Source: Methylomonas sp. (GTDB lineage: Bacteria > Pseudomonadota > Gammaproteobacteria > Methylococcales > Methylomonadaceae). From it: DNA of 15,051 nt. Below, piece by piece: positions 14,815 through 15,051 of this stretch; position 1 is the first letter of the stretch, and the number at the start of each line of letters is the position of its first letter. The position numbers and the translations under genes are program-made. The notes below the pieces were generated by a model, which did no database searches, was not told the DNA's origin, and saw nothing but the letters and a program-made list of their open reading frames with translations. The stretch is taken from positions 1-15,051 of the forward strand of contig JAQTYP010000021.1 of the NCBI GenBank assembly GCA_028688235.1, read 5' to 3'.

Positions 14815-15051
14815 TTATTCAGGACGCTTGAATGCCGCGATGTAATTGACGTCGATGTCGCGACCGAGGCTGAATTGTTTGTTGAACGGGTTGTACTGAA
14901 TGCCGGTGAACGCGTGCAATTCCAATCCCGCGATGCGGGCCGACTGACATAATTCGGAGGGTTTGATAAAGGTTTTATAGTCGTGGGTACCTTTGGGGAC
15001 CATTTTTAACAGATGTTCAGCCGCCAGAATCGCCAGCAGATAGGTCTTGGG
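14815..15051 (-). CDS. ubiG: UbiG ubiquinone O-methyltransferase, C-terminal part (cut by window edge)
   Basis: The last 78 codons of the SAM-dependent methyltransferase that carries out both O-methylation steps of ubiquinone synthesis; the E. coli enzyme has about 240 residues. The visible part reads PKTYLLAILAAEHLLKMVPKG, then THDYKTFIKPSEL, and near the end YNPFNKQFSLG with DVNYIAAFKR. This matches the UbiG C-terminus (MVPKGTHD, KFIKP, HYNP and VDVNY in E. coli). The frame is open to the right edge, so the catalytic SAM-binding part lies outside. It appears to be the upstream member of the ubiG-mupP-yciK-sufT cluster. Confidence 0.95.
   Translation of the reverse strand, partial: PKTYLLAILAAEHLLKMVPKGTHDYKTFIKPSELCQSARIAGLELHAFTGIQYNPFNKQFSLGRDIDVNYIAAFKRPE

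Overview
The window looks like chromosomal DNA of a gammaproteobacterium with mid-range GC. UvrD, FxsA and UbiG read like E. coli-type proteins, and the ubiG-mupP-yciK order is the one known from Pseudomonas. The weight given to copper handling would suit a methanotroph of the Methylococcales, but no methane-oxidation gene is present, so that placement is an inference. I see no rRNA, tRNA, insertion sequence, CRISPR array or phage gene.

Left part (1-2250): the N-terminal 443 codons of the DNA helicase UvrD on the minus strand, cut by the window edge; a divergent small DUF2892 membrane protein; a strong shared hairpin; and the convergent fxsA gene.

Copper region (2304-7063): three minus-strand genes, transcribed from 5605 down to 2304, encode two small membrane proteins that are clearly paralogues of each other and then a Cu(I) P1B-type ATPase. 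The ATPase carries an extra, CxxC-less HMA_2-like domain in front of its normal HMA domain. Divergent from this set is a DsbD_2/SafE-type membrane protein fused to a C-terminal cupredoxin-like domain. Together they look like a copper-handling module. The two small proteins have no function I can name.

Iron-signalling region (7345-12743): an ECF sigma factor (FecI type), a FecR-type anti-sigma regulator, a TonB-dependent receptor with an N-terminal STN signalling domain, and a PepSY-TM inner-membrane protein, all on the plus strand. This is a complete cell-surface signalling set. The outer-membrane receptor binds a metal chelate, signals through FecR to the sigma factor, and the PepSY protein probably reduces the imported chelate.

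Right part (12861-15051): a minus-strand cluster in transcription order ubiG (C-terminal part), mupP, a YciK-like short-chain dehydrogenase, and sufT. Gene ends overlap or lie a few bases apart, as in an operon. It joins ubiquinone synthesis, peptidoglycan recycling and Fe-S protein maturation.

Most worth following up: the paired small-protein/ATPase copper cluster with its repeated 14-bp upstream motif, the SEHF (instead of SEHP) motif in the ATPase, and a 9-bp motif shared by the upstream regions of the fecR-like and receptor genes.
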